Positions 1 to 8,376 of a DNA stretch of 39,098 bases are shown here, one piece after another. The notes under the pieces were generated by a model. That model made no database searches and had not been told where the DNA came from. It saw only the letters and a program-made list of their open reading frames with translations. Each line of letters starts with the position of its first letter. Position 1 is the stretch's first letter. This DNA is from Pseudomonadota bacterium (lineage in GTDB: Bacteria; Pseudomonadota; Alphaproteobacteria; Sphingomonadales; Sphingomonadaceae): contig JAJYQP010000063.1 in the NCBI GenBank assembly GCA_021794525.1, forward strand, positions 1 through 39,098, written 5' to 3'. Made by a program: the position numbers and the translations under genes.

Positions 1-185
1 TCCGATCTCACGGTTTCTTTCCGACCGCCACGACAATGCGCTCGACATTCATGCTGATCGGTCGCGGGGTTCCGGCCGGACGTTCGCTCGGCGAAGTCGA
101 CATGCGAGCAATTGCGCCGACGCTGGCGTCAGTGCTGAATGTCGAGATTCCGGCCGATGTACCGCCTGTTAAAATCCGTGATTGA
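1..185 (+). CDS. Type I phosphodiesterase / nucleotide pyrophosphatase family protein, C-terminal end
   Basis: Only the last 60 or so codons are present, in the frame whose codons begin at base 3, ending at TGA 183-185. The peptide has an S-H-G-F-F-P motif, a stretch reading roughly MRSTFMLIGRGVPAGRSLG, then DMRAIAPTLASVL. In the ectonucleotide pyrophosphatase/phosphodiesterase branch of the alkaline phosphatase superfamily, this end carries the last metal-binding histidine (here the H of S-H-G), followed by 'iaPTla.ilgv'. These enzymes are usually exported and hydrolyse phosphodiester or pyrophosphate bonds. The signal peptide and nucleophile lie outside the window. The gene converges on the manA-like gene, with 174 bp between the stops and no recognisable terminator there. 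Confidence 0.75.
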   Translation, partial: RSHGFFPTATTMRSTFMLIGRGVPAGRSLGEVDMRAIAPTLASVLNVEIPADVPPVKIRD

Positions 186-359
186 TTGACCGAAGCCGGG
201 GCCGCGCAGTGCGGCGTGCGATTCTACCGCCTCTGGCACGCCTTCGGCACACGCGCGCAAGCGGGGAAAGGTGTCGGCCGAGCGTCCCGGGTGCCCCGCC
301 CCCACATCCTCGCGATACCAACCAGCGGGGGATGGTTCGGCTGAAGGCTGTGCGGGGGA

Positions 360-1166
360 TCAGGACCTGGGCTGCACCAGGACCACGCGATCGCCGCTGC
401 CCAGCGTCACGGCGGCGAGGTTCGGTGCGAGCCCGCATTCACCGGGCGAGACCCGCTGGCCCGCGACCGTCGGCTGGCCCTCCAGCGGCAGCACGAGAAG
501 CGGCGCCGGTTCGAACCCCGCCGCGCTGTCGAGATTGCCGACGCAAAGCCGCACTGTGAAGAAACGGCCATCCACCAGCGTTGCGGCGGTGCCTAACGCG
601 AAGTGGCGGTGGTGCTCGCTGCCGTAGGGCTCGCCCCTGGCGACCGCGATGCCCTCGTCGAGGTGCAGCTCCCGCGGTCGGCCATAGTCGAACAGGCGAT
701 AGGTGATGTCGGAATTCTGCTGGATCTCGAGGATCGTAACCCCGGCGCCGATGGCGTGGACGGTCCCGGCGGGCAGATAGAAGAAATCGCCGCGCTGCAC
801 CGGATGCCATTCGAGCAGTTGTTCGATGCTGCCGTCGATGGCAGCTGCGCGCATGGCGCCTGCATCGATCGGCTCACGAAAGCCGATGGCGAGGCTCGCG
901 CCAGGCTCGGCATCGAGGACCAGCCAGCATTCCTCCTTGCCGCGGCTGCCCGGGGGCGCCTGCGCGTCGGAGGGGTGCACCTGCACCGACAGCTTCTCGC
1001 TGGTGAAGAGATATTTGACGAGGATGTCGTCTAGCGAGGCCGGGGGATCGAACCAGATCTCCCCGATCCGTTCGCCCTGTGGTGCGACGAAGGGCGCAGG
1101 GAGGATGTCCTTGCCCCAGGGCTTGGCGACAGTGATCGTATCGAGCAGGCCGGCCTCGGTCGTCAT
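360..1166 (-). CDS. manA: Class I mannose-6-phosphate isomerase
   Basis: This 268-residue protein should interconvert mannose-6-phosphate and fructose-6-phosphate in the cytoplasm. Visible class I phosphomannose isomerase signatures are K-P-W-G near the N-terminus, the zinc-site segment V-Q-V-H-P-S-D around residue 60, K-E-E-C-W about 20 residues later, and P-A-G-T-V-H-A-I-G followed by E-I-Q-Q-N-S-D-I-T-Y-R. It is shorter than the E. coli-type enzyme (about 390 aa) but typical of the compact bacterial form. I chose the ATG at 1164-1166 because it overlaps the manC stop as ATGA and because upstream in-frame sequence is only the shadow of manC. It is the last gene of the mannose operon, where it would connect mannose sugar phosphates to central metabolism. 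Confidence 0.9.
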   Translation of the reverse strand: MTTEAGLLDTITVAKPWGKDILPAPFVAPQGERIGEIWFDPPASLDDILVKYLFTSEKLSVQVHPSDAQAPPGSRGKEECWLVLDAEPGASLAIGFREPIDAGAMRAAAIDGSIEQLLEWHPVQRGDFFYLPAGTVHAIGAGVTILEIQQNSDITYRLFDYGRPRELHLDEGIAVARGEPYGSEHHRHFALGTAATLVDGRFFTVRLCVGNLDSAAGFEPAPLLVLPLEGQPTVAGQRVSPGECGLAPNLAAVTLGSGDRVVLVQPRS

Positions 1167-2191
1167 TCCGTCACGCCTTTCAGCTTGCCGACTGTCTGTG
1201 CGCCGGCGATGCTGGTGACCAGCACCTCGTTCCCGTCCACCACGATGACCACGTCCTCCAGCCCGATGACCGACACACGCGGTCCGTCGCTTTCGACGAG
1301 GACGTTGCGGCAATCGATCAGTTCGGCGGGGCCGGTCACCCGGTTGCCATCCGCGTCACCACCACGCGCGTCACGCAGTGCGGCCCAGTTGCCGACGTCC
1401 GACCAGCCCATCGCCGCCGGGACGACCGCCGCGCGTCGGGTGTTTTCCATGACCGCGTAATCGACCGATTCGCCCGCGATCGCTGCAAAAGGTGCCGGGT
1501 CGGGATGCACCATCTGGCCGCCGTGCCTTGCGGCATTCACCGATTCCCGTGCGAGGCGGGCCATCTCGGGCCGGTGGGCTTCGAGCTCCGCCATGAACGC
1601 CCCGGCGCGGAAGGCGAAGATACCGCCGTTCCAGTCATAGCCGCCTTCGGCCAGGAACGCCTCCGCCGTCGCCAGGTCGGGCTTTTCGACGAAGCGGTCG
1701 ACGCGGAAGCCATCGCCGACGGGTTCGCCCCGGCGGATGTAGCCGAAGCCGGTTTCGGGCCGCTCAGCGGTGATGCCGAAGGCGACCATCCAGTCCTCCC
1801 GCGCGAGCGCAGCCGCTGTCGCCGCGGCCTCTGCGAAGGCGCAGGCGTCGGCGATGTGGTGGTCGCTGGGGCAGACCAGCATCACCGCGTCCTCGGGCAG
1901 CAGCGCCGCGGCCAGCGCGATGGCGGGGGCGGTATTCTTGGCGGCCGGCTCGACGATCAGCGTCGCGGCCTGCGGTGCCTGCGCCAGGATATGGTCGACA
2001 TGGGCCGCACCCGCGACCACGACCGGCGGAGCGAAGCTGGCGGTATCGCCGCAGCGATCGAGCGTCTGCTCGAAAAGAGTGCGCTCCCCGAGCAGCGGCA
2101 GGAAAGGCTTCGGCTTGTCGCGTCGGCTGCGCGGCCAGAGGCGGGTGCCGCTGCCTCCGCACAGGATCACGGGGTGGATCGTACTCGTCAT
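1163..2191 (-). CDS. manC: Mannose-1-phosphate guanylyltransferase (GDP-mannose pyrophosphorylase)
   Basis: This 342-residue nucleotidyltransferase should form GDP-mannose from mannose-1-phosphate and GTP. The N-terminus carries the signature G-G-S-G-T-R-L-W-P-R-S-R followed by K-P-K-P-F. Further on are E-P-A-A-K-N-T-A-P-A, C-P-S-D-H-H-I and the F-V-E-K-P and W-N-G-G-I-F-A-F motifs of the type II GMP family. It lacks the fused C-terminal phosphomannose isomerase domain of longer AlgA/ManC proteins. That activity is supplied instead by the next gene, with which it overlaps by 4 bp. It starts 4 bp after the GH130 phosphorylase stop, so translational coupling is likely. Next to a phosphorylase that can release mannose-1-phosphate, it could recycle that product straight into GDP-mannose. 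Confidence 0.93.
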   Translation of the reverse strand: MTSTIHPVILCGGSGTRLWPRSRRDKPKPFLPLLGERTLFEQTLDRCGDTASFAPPVVVAGAAHVDHILAQAPQAATLIVEPAAKNTAPAIALAAALLPEDAVMLVCPSDHHIADACAFAEAAATAAALAREDWMVAFGITAERPETGFGYIRRGEPVGDGFRVDRFVEKPDLATAEAFLAEGGYDWNGGIFAFRAGAFMAELEAHRPEMARLARESVNAARHGGQMVHPDPAPFAAIAGESVDYAVMENTRRAAVVPAAMGWSDVGNWAALRDARGGDADGNRVTGPAELIDCRNVLVESDGPRVSVIGLEDVVIVVDGNEVLVTSIAGAQTVGKLKGVTE

Positions 2192-2195
2192 CGCC

Positions 2196-3506
2196 CTATT
2201 TCATCAGCTTGAGGAGATCGGCAACCGATACGCTCGCAAAGCCGACCGAGCTGTCGGAAATGCCGTAAGGAATCAGCAACATGTCGCCCACCCGCATCGC
2301 GCCGCAGGTATAGATGACATTGGGCACATAGCCCGACCGGTCGGCATCCTCGGCTGTCAGCACCGGCTCGGCAGTGCGCGCCAGCACCTTGGCGGGATTT
2401 GCGAGGTCGAGCAGCGCGCAGCCGAGCGCATATTTGCGCATCGCCCCGACGCCGTGCGTGAACAGCAGCCAGCCATGCTCGGTCCAGATCGGGCTGCCGC
2501 AGTTGCCGATCTGGATGAATTCCCATGGGAACCGCGGCTCCATCAGCAGCACGCCCTCGCTGTCCCAGCGGTCGATTCGGCGGCTGCGCAGGAGAAACAG
2601 GTTCTTGCCGTCCTGCCGGCCGACCATCGCATAATGTCCGCCGATTTTCTGCGGGAACAGCGCCATGCCCTTGTTGCGGCCCGCGCGGCCCTCGATGGGT
2701 TCGAGCAGGAAGCGGCGGAAGTCCTTGGTCCGCAGCAGTTCGGAGCGGATCGTCGACCCCGAGTAGGCAGTGTAGGTGCCGATCCACTCGTGATCCCCGC
2801 CGCCATGGTCGAAGCGGACCAGGCGCAGATCCTCCAGCCCGTTGCGCTGCTGCTCGGTGATCGGGAAGATGACGGTGTTCGAAAGGCTGCTCTCCGTGTG
2901 GCGATGGACGGTCACCGCGCTGTCGCTGTCCGACAGGCTCGCGTCGTCCAGTTCGACCGCGGTGCCGAAAGCGGTCTGCGGCCACAGCTCGAAACGCCCG
3001 TCCGGGTAGGCGATGCCCTCGCGGAAGACGATCGAGCTGATGTGCCCCTCGCCGACGGCGCGCAGCGACATCACGAACCGTTTGGCCCCGCCCTCGCACC
3101 CGCTCTGGTCGGGATGCGGCACGATGGAGGGGTTCATCAGCGCCGCGGCTGAATAGGTGTATTCGTGGCAGAAGTAGGCGCCAATGAGCTTGCGGCGGCG
3201 GGGCGAGAAATCGCATTCGCCGAGCGCCAGGGTCGCCTGGACCTCGCGCCAGCGCTCGTCGAATATAGCCTCGGTCTGCCAGTGGCGCTCCGCGAAATCG
3301 GCCAGGACCTTGCGGTATTCGCGCGTTACCTGCGCCTCGCTCAGCGCCGCCACGTCGCTTATAAGCCTGAGCGCGCGGTTCCCATCCGCATGGGTCGCCT
3401 GCCATCCGAGGTGGAAGGGACGAAGGACGACGCGCGACGGGTCGGCATGGAGCCGGAGATCATGAATATGCAACGGACTGGTGGCCGCCTTTGTCTGTTT
3501 GTTCAA
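2196..3506 (-). CDS. GH130 family beta-mannoside phosphorylase-like protein
   Basis: The 436-residue product resembles family GH130, cytoplasmic phosphorylases that split or build beta-mannosidic bonds using phosphate and mannose-1-phosphate. The five-bladed propeller motifs are visible: D-P-S-R-V-V near the N-terminus, N-P-S-I-V-P-H-P, G-L-E-D-L-R-L-V-R-F with the probable general-acid Asp, N-K-G-M-A-L-F-P followed by a Y-A-M-V-G-R-Q-D-G-K-N segment, and G-N-C-G-S-P-I-W-T-E. The start is TTG at 3504-3506, 4 nt after GGGGAAG. No in-frame ATG lies before the conserved region. The start sits 47 nt inside the upstream glycosyltransferase gene. The acceptor sugar cannot be read from sequence: mannosyl-glucose, mannobiose and beta-1,2-mannan are all possible. 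Paired with ManC and a glycosyltransferase, it may remodel or recycle a mannan-like glycan. Confidence 0.85.
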   Translation of the reverse strand: MNKQTKAATSPLHIHDLRLHADPSRVVLRPFHLGWQATHADGNRALRLISDVAALSEAQVTREYRKVLADFAERHWQTEAIFDERWREVQATLALGECDFSPRRRKLIGAYFCHEYTYSAAALMNPSIVPHPDQSGCEGGAKRFVMSLRAVGEGHISSIVFREGIAYPDGRFELWPQTAFGTAVELDDASLSDSDSAVTVHRHTESSLSNTVIFPITEQQRNGLEDLRLVRFDHGGGDHEWIGTYTAYSGSTIRSELLRTKDFRRFLLEPIEGRAGRNKGMALFPQKIGGHYAMVGRQDGKNLFLLRSRRIDRWDSEGVLLMEPRFPWEFIQIGNCGSPIWTEHGWLLFTHGVGAMRKYALGCALLDLANPAKVLARTAEPVLTAEDADRSGYVPNVIYTCGAMRVGDMLLIPYGISDSSVGFASVSVADLLKLMK

Positions 3507-5799
3507 CCGGCTTCCCCGAATCCTGCCCCGAATCTCGCGGCGTGTCCGAAAGAATCGCTAGCATGGATCGATAGGCAAGTTGAAACGCCAGGATGCTTTC
3601 GGCCCCGCAATTGCGATTGGCACCGCGTGGAGTGATGCCGTCACGGCACAGACCGGTGGGCGGATCGGCGAGCACCACGCCGCGATCATTGGCGCCGAAG
3701 AACCAGTTCCACGCGGCCATCCCATGCGCGCGCCACAGCGGGCTGTCGTCGACCGCAAGCGCGGCAGCGCAGGCGTCGAGCGCGGCGTGCGCCTCGAGGG
3801 GCTGCTGGTCGAAGGGTTTCTGGTCGTAGGGAAGGCCGAAGCTTTCCGAACCGATGGGCCGGAAATGCCCAGCCGGCGCGGTCTGACGCCCGCAGATCCA
3901 GGCCAGGGTTTCGAGGCCTATCGCAGTCCACTCGGGCCGTCCGAGCGCCTCGCCCGCCGCGATCAGCGCCTGCGGCATGCGCGGATTGTCGTAGGCGAGC
4001 AAGGCTTCGAACCACGTCCAGTCGGGGCGGCGCGATATGTGGAGCAGATGCGCGAGCACGCCGCCGCCGCGTTCCGCCGCCTCGCGCGAGGGGCCACGGT
4101 CGGGGCGGATGGACAGCATGGCCGCCGCGCCCAGCGTCACGAATGCCAGGGCCCGCGGGCTGTCCATTTCCGCCAGCGGCGCGATGGCCTGATCGTACAG
4201 CTTCTCTGCCCATTCGCGGATGTCGGGGTCCGGGTTGTCGCGGGCGGTGCAGGCGAGTGCCCAGATCGTGCGCCCGTTGGAATCGTCGGAGCCGCGATCC
4301 TCGCACCACTCGCGGTCGAAGCGCATGAAATTGCGGAAGGCGCCGAGGTCCGGGTTCCAGGCGTGCTGGATGAAGGAGGCATAAGTGACGGAGCGGTGCG
4401 ACCGTTCGGTGGGTTCGAGCGTGCCCGCGACATTGGTCAGCATCAGGGCGCGGACATTGTCGTCGAGGCAGTAGCCGTGCCGACGGTCGGGCACGACGCC
4501 GATGGCATGCTGGAGCATGCCGGTTGCATCGGTCATCCGGCGCACCGCTTCGAAACTCGGCGCGCGCCGGGCAGCGACAGTCGTGGAAGGGGCAATGGCG
4601 CGCTCGATCAGACCATTTACCGCGTCGGCGAATCGCGGCCAGATCGTCGCTCGACCGCGATCGTAGGCGCGGCGCTTCTGCGCGGCGAGGGCGGCGGTAT
4701 CGTCGAGCAAGGCGCAGACAGCCTGGGCGATGGCAGCCGACGATCTCGGCTCCACGAGCCGACCGACACCGTTCGCCAGCAGCTCCCGCGCGTGGATGTA
4801 GGGGGTCGACACCACCGCCTTCCCCAGGGCGACCGCATAGCTAAGCGTCCCGCTGGTCGATTGCTGGAGGTTGGGATAGGGCGTCAGATAAACGTCGCAG
4901 GCCTCGAGCTGGTCGAGCAGTTCCTCTGTTTGGAGGAAGCGGTTTTCCCAGATGATCGCGTGATCAACGCCGAGCCGCGTCGCCAGTGCCTGAAGCCCCT
5001 CGCGATAGGCTTCGCCGTCGCGTGCGACAAGGTTCGGGTGGGTCGCCCCGACGATGCGATAAACCGTATCCGGACGGCTGCGGAGAATTTCCGGCAACGC
5101 CTCGATCACGGTCTCCAGCCCCTTGCCGGGGCCGAGAAGGCCGAAGGTCATAAGCACCGGACGTTCGCCCAGGCCCAAAGCCGCCTTGAATCGCGCCTCG
5201 CGACCGAACGGGCGGTCGGGCGCACCGTGCTCGATCGCTTCGACCAGTTCCTGCGGCGCGCGGTGATGAGCGATCAGCCGCTTGCGAGAGAGCGGGCTCA
5301 TCACCATGATGCGCGAGGCGCGGCGCACGAGGTGGTCTATGACCCTGCGCTGGTTTTCGGACGGATGCTCCAGCACCGTGTGGAAGGTGACAATCAGCGG
5401 TGCGGCAAGGCGGTCCGCGAAATCGAGGACCATCTCGCCATCGGGGCCGCCGAATATGCCAAATTCGTGCTGAAGCCAGACCGCATCGCTTGCCGTGGCG
5501 TTGATCGCCCGCGCGGCTTCGCGGTAGCTGTCGGGGTCGTCGAAGGCGATCGAGCCGGCAATGTCCGAAGCGCGCGGATCACCGGGCCGATCGAGCGACC
5601 AGACGTTGAACCGGGTCCCCGGGCGATGCCGGTTCGTGTGCTCGACGAGGTCTGAAGTGAACGTTGCTATGCCGCACTGGCGTGGCGGATAAGTGCCGAC
5701 GAGCGCAATCGTGCGCCCGGTTGCTTTGCCCCGGAACTGGACGATCGTCGGTGTGGACGTGTCCGACATGCTGGCACCGTTATCCCGACCAAAAAACAT
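3460..5799 (-). CDS. Family 4-like glycosyltransferase with C-terminal alpha/alpha-type domain
   Basis: This protein is about 779 residues long and has two parts. Residues ~28-400 form a GT-B glycosyltransferase: N-terminal G-T-Y-P-P-R-Q-C-G-I-A-T-F-T, then G-L-L-G-P-G-K-G-L-E-T, and a donor-site region ending P-Y-P-N-L-Q-Q-S-T-S-G-T-L-S-Y-A. Residues ~415-760 are a helical region rich in W, H and A (for example H-G-Y-C-L-D-D-N-V-R-A-L, and F-G-L-P-Y-D-Q-K-P-F-D-Q-Q-P) resembling six-hairpin toroid domains. I prefer ATG 5799 because GGAG lies 9 nt upstream. ATG 5808 and 5769 are alternatives, and conservation starts after all three. It is first in the operon and overlaps the GH130 gene by 47 nt, so the two probably act on the same glycan. 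Donor and product are unknown; GDP-mannose is plausible given manC. Confidence 0.8.
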   Translation of the reverse strand: MFFGRDNGASMSDTSTPTIVQFRGKATGRTIALVGTYPPRQCGIATFTSDLVEHTNRHRPGTRFNVWSLDRPGDPRASDIAGSIAFDDPDSYREAARAINATASDAVWLQHEFGIFGGPDGEMVLDFADRLAAPLIVTFHTVLEHPSENQRRVIDHLVRRASRIMVMSPLSRKRLIAHHRAPQELVEAIEHGAPDRPFGREARFKAALGLGERPVLMTFGLLGPGKGLETVIEALPEILRSRPDTVYRIVGATHPNLVARDGEAYREGLQALATRLGVDHAIIWENRFLQTEELLDQLEACDVYLTPYPNLQQSTSGTLSYAVALGKAVVSTPYIHARELLANGVGRLVEPRSSAAIAQAVCALLDDTAALAAQKRRAYDRGRATIWPRFADAVNGLIERAIAPSTTVAARRAPSFEAVRRMTDATGMLQHAIGVVPDRRHGYCLDDNVRALMLTNVAGTLEPTERSHRSVTYASFIQHAWNPDLGAFRNFMRFDREWCEDRGSDDSNGRTIWALACTARDNPDPDIREWAEKLYDQAIAPLAEMDSPRALAFVTLGAAAMLSIRPDRGPSREAAERGGGVLAHLLHISRRPDWTWFEALLAYDNPRMPQALIAAGEALGRPEWTAIGLETLAWICGRQTAPAGHFRPIGSESFGLPYDQKPFDQQPLEAHAALDACAAALAVDDSPLWRAHGMAAWNWFFGANDRGVVLADPPTGLCRDGITPRGANRNCGAESILAFQLAYRSMLAILSDTPRDSGQDSGKPVEQTDKGGHQSVAYS

Positions 5800-5854
5800 G
5801 CAGCGCATCTCCGCTTACCAAGGGAATTACGCGGCATGGGCGGGCTGGTTCCGC

Positions 5855-5866
5855 TGCAGTGCACAA
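5855..5866 (-). promoter_or_regulatory. TTGTGCACTGCA operator-like site before the mannose operon
   Basis: Read on the minus strand, these 12 bases are TTGTGCACTGCA, identical to the core of both palindromes framing the phasin promoter at 29053-29116. The site lies 56 nt upstream of the chosen glycosyltransferase start. In alphaproteobacteria, PhaR binds TGC-rich palindromes of this general kind at phasin genes, so a shared regulator is inferred. The right half is less symmetric here (TGCAGCGG in place of TGCAACAA). Confidence 0.45.
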
Positions 5867-5949
5867 CAAATGATAGTCCGACGGATCAGCAACGAGCTTA
5901 CTGCGACCAACCGTTGGTTACCGGCGACGAAAACACCGACCAGCCAAAC

Positions 5950-6855
5950 CTACTGACGGTTGCTGCCTTGGCATGAGGCCCGACGTCCCAGTTCGATAGC
6001 TCCGGTAATCCCGGCATCGTCGCCCAGGAACGGCGCTACGATGTAGTCGGCAAGCCCAGCGTCGAGGCGGGGATGCAGGACGTATCCGGCCAGCCGTCCT
6101 TCCGTCTGGGCGCGCAGACTTTCGAGCATTCCGGGGGCTTTCATTACTCCCCCGCCGAAAATGAGCCGGTCCGGCATATGCAGGAGGATGAGATTGACGG
6201 CGAAATCGGCGAGATAAGATGCAATCAGCGGTACTGCGTTCGGATCCCGGCCGGCAAGCACGTCGAGCGGAGCCCCCCAGCGGTCGATGATGGCTGGACC
6301 ACTCGCCAATCCCTCGACGCAGTCGCCATGGTATGGGCACCGGCCCACGAAAGGATCGCGCCCGGGGTCACGAGGTGGACGGATGTGGCCCGCCTCGAGA
6401 TGGCTTATCCCGCCCCGGGCGATTCCCATGTGGAGGACACCGGTGCCGATGCCCGTACCAACCGTCGTGTAGGCGACCGTTTCACATCCACGGCCGGCCC
6501 CTTTCAGCCATTCGCCCAGCGCCGCTCCGTTGACGTCGGTATCGACGAGAATCGGTGCGCCAAGGCCCGACAAGGCATCGTGATATCGTGCCCCACTCCA
6601 TCCCGGCTTCGGTGTGGTCGTGACGGTGCCGTAAGCCGGCGAGGCAGGATTGATGTCGATCGGCCCGAAGGATGCGATGCCGATTCCCGCCAGCTTCGCA
6701 TGCCGCGCGAAGAATGCCGCCATTTCGGGGAACGTCTGTTCCGGAGAGCGCGTATCCATCCGCGCGCGATCCACAATCCTGCCATCCATGAGGGCCACTG
6801 CAAGCACGAACTTTGTGCCGCCAGCTTCGACTGCGCCGATCAATTTGTCGCTCAA
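5950..6855 (-). CDS. ROK family sugar kinase (fructokinase-like)
   Basis: The 301-residue protein should phosphorylate a hexose, most likely fructose, using ATP in the cytoplasm. The N-terminus reads A-V-E-A-G-G-T-K, the ROK phosphate-binding motif. The catalytic segment is V-D-T-D-V-N-G-A-A. The zinc-site motif is G-H followed by C-P-Y-H-G-D-C-V-E-G-L-A-S-G-P-A, typical of the fructokinase branch of ROK proteins. G-G-G-V-M follows near the C-terminus. The start is TTG at 6853-6855, supported by AAGGAAA a few bases upstream and by correct placement of the N-terminal motif; no suitable ATG exists. It is on the same strand as the mannose operon but separated from it by 150 bp. It could feed fructose-6-phosphate to ManA. 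Exact substrate is inferred. Confidence 0.87.
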   Translation of the reverse strand: MSDKLIGAVEAGGTKFVLAVALMDGRIVDRARMDTRSPEQTFPEMAAFFARHAKLAGIGIASFGPIDINPASPAYGTVTTTPKPGWSGARYHDALSGLGAPILVDTDVNGAALGEWLKGAGRGCETVAYTTVGTGIGTGVLHMGIARGGISHLEAGHIRPPRDPGRDPFVGRCPYHGDCVEGLASGPAIIDRWGAPLDVLAGRDPNAVPLIASYLADFAVNLILLHMPDRLIFGGGVMKAPGMLESLRAQTEGRLAGYVLHPRLDAGLADYIVAPFLGDDAGITGAIELGRRASCQGSNRQ

Positions 6856-6856
6856 T

Positions 6857-7275
6857 GCACGTTTCCTTTTTTCTTGGGCCCGGAGCCACGTCGAACGCCA
6901 CGGTCAGGCGCTCCTCTCCCAGGAAGGCAATGGTCTCGTGCCAGTCCGCCCGCGGATCGTCCAGCAAGCGCCAACCAAGGCTGCAGTACGGCCAGATCCG
7001 GGCTGAATTCGCCCCGCTTAACTGCGCCTCGGCAAAGGCGAGGGCCCGTTCTGCGTCGCGTATCCAGCAGGCGCTTCGCCGGTTTCGCAGGCGAGGAAAA
7101 CCTGTGCAAGCTCCATCGATCCTGGGGCGCTGGCCTCGGCAAGCGCTATCCATGTCGTGCGCGATGTCGCGTCCGTAGTGGCGGAGCTGAGAAATCGTGC
7201 GCCGGGACACGGAGACAACGTCCGGCCAATTTCTGGTGCGCCGAACCACCCATGCGGGAGCGGTGTCTTCAGCAT
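6857..7275 (-). pseudogene. Frameshifted, truncated gene of unknown function
   Basis: A plausible start is ATG 7273-7275 with AGGGGG just upstream. The first frame gives a sensible helix-rich stretch (…TTWIALAEASAPGSMELAQV…). Near base 7075 sense continues in another minus frame (…WIRDAERALAFAEAQL, then IWPYCSLGWRLLDDPRADW). The first frame stops at 7018. The second has no stop of its own and runs into the ROK gene, so the 3' end is lost. The helical A/L/E pattern is reminiscent of tetratricopeptide-type repeats, but I do not recognise the family. Read together, this is one gene broken by an indel and then truncated at the ROK start. A sequencing error could mimic the frameshift but not the missing end. 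Confidence 0.45.
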
Positions 7276-7512
7276 AGACCCCCTGCCGGTCAACATCTGG
7301 GCTGAGGTTGGGAAGGTTTCCTGCCCACTTGGCAGTCGATCCGACAGGAAGGCGAAACGAGCCCCTTCGATGGGCATTATGTCCGGGCTGGTATGGTGTG
7401 CCGTGCCCGGACGCGATCCATTGCGCGTGGCAAGCTGACCTCGCCTTTGGTGAAATTGCCTACACAGGTAAAAACCCGGCAAAGTATTGGGGCGATCGAC
7501 TTCGATCAGATC

Positions 7513-7528
7513 TGGTGCCGCTTACAGG
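7513..7528 (+). repeat. Putative attachment-site copy of the tRNA-Thr 3' end
   Basis: TGGTGCCGCTTACAGG is identical, in the same orientation, to bases 23814-23829, which are the complement of the last 16 nt (including CCA) of tRNA-Thr(CGT). A match that begins exactly at the tRNA 3' end and lies about 130 bp before an integrase remnant is the expected appearance of an att direct repeat at the far end of a tRNA-integrated element. The stretch 7276-7659 otherwise holds no gene that I can support. Confidence 0.7.
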
Positions 7529-7659
7529 CACAGACGGGACATCACTACAGGATCTCGCACCGGAACATGCTGGCGCATTTTTTCATTATCTCAAAGTGGT
7601 GAGGAAGTTTGGGCAAAACATAGCTGAACATCGCTTTTCACCTTTTCGCGCAACCGAGG

Positions 7660-8340
7660 GTGGGCTATCGGGTGGGCCAGATTTGCGGTCCAAAAGGCGG
7701 GCTGGTGCTCAACAACGCCCTTGGCCAGATGCGCGCAAGAAGCCTCGGTGTGGGCAACCATCCCGATGGGCAGGGGCTTTGGCTGGTGAAGCGCACAAGA
7801 GACGCTGGCAAGTGGATTCTCCGAGTGGTTGTCTTCGGCAAGCGCCGGGAAATGGGGCTGGGTCGCTGGCCCGATGTGTCGATCGCTGAAGCCAGGGAAA
7901 AGGCCGCAACAGCCCGTCGCACGCTCCGCGATGGGCTCGACCCAATCGAGCTTCGCGCGAAGTCAAAGCGGGTCGTAAAGTGCCTCAACGTCAAGGAGGC
8001 CATTGAGAGCTGCTAGGCCAGGCAAGCGGAGTTGAAGAATGACGGCGCGGCCGAACGCTGGATGTCCCCCTATCGTCGCTTGTCGTTCCAAAACTGGGTG
8101 CCTTAGCGATCGAGGACCTCGATCAGCACGCACTCGTGGAGGCACTCGGGCCGATCTGGCACGACAAGCCGGAGGCGGCCCGCAAGGCTCTCAACCGCGT
8201 CAACCTTGCCCTGAAGCATGCAGGGGCGCTCGGCCTCAATATCGACATGCAGGCGACCATGAAGGCCAGGGCGCTGCTTGGAAAGCAGCGGCACGAAGTG
8301 ACCCACATCCCTTCGATGCCGTATGCGGATGGGCGCGGGC
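7660..8340 (+). pseudogene. Tyrosine-type phage integrase remnant
   Basis: Bases 7660-8013 read as the arm-binding (DUF4102-like) domain of a P4-type integrase, with K-W-I-L-R-V-V-V-F-G-K-R-R-E-M-G-L-G, then D-V-S-I-A-E-A-R-E-K and R-D-G-L-D-P-I-E. A TAG at 8014-8016 interrupts the frame, which continues in sense (ARQAELKN…ERWMSP). It then shifts frame near 8070-8080 and carries on as LVVPKLGALAIEDLDQHALVEALGPIW, in the style of a core-binding domain, up to the usual M-P-Y-A-D. The whole catalytic domain with its Arg/His/Tyr residues is missing: the sequence runs into the end of the GH3 gene. It points inward from the att-like repeat at 7513, is certainly non-functional, and marks an old integration event. 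Confidence 0.85.
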
Positions 8341-8376
8341 ACCGTCGAAAGGTCGTCGCCGAGTTGACAGGTGTGA

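Noticed and set aside
7545..7560. Second partial resemblance to the tRNA-Thr T-arm (CTACAGGATCTCGCACC)
   Set aside because: Only short imperfect matches with gaps; not convincing as a further att copy.
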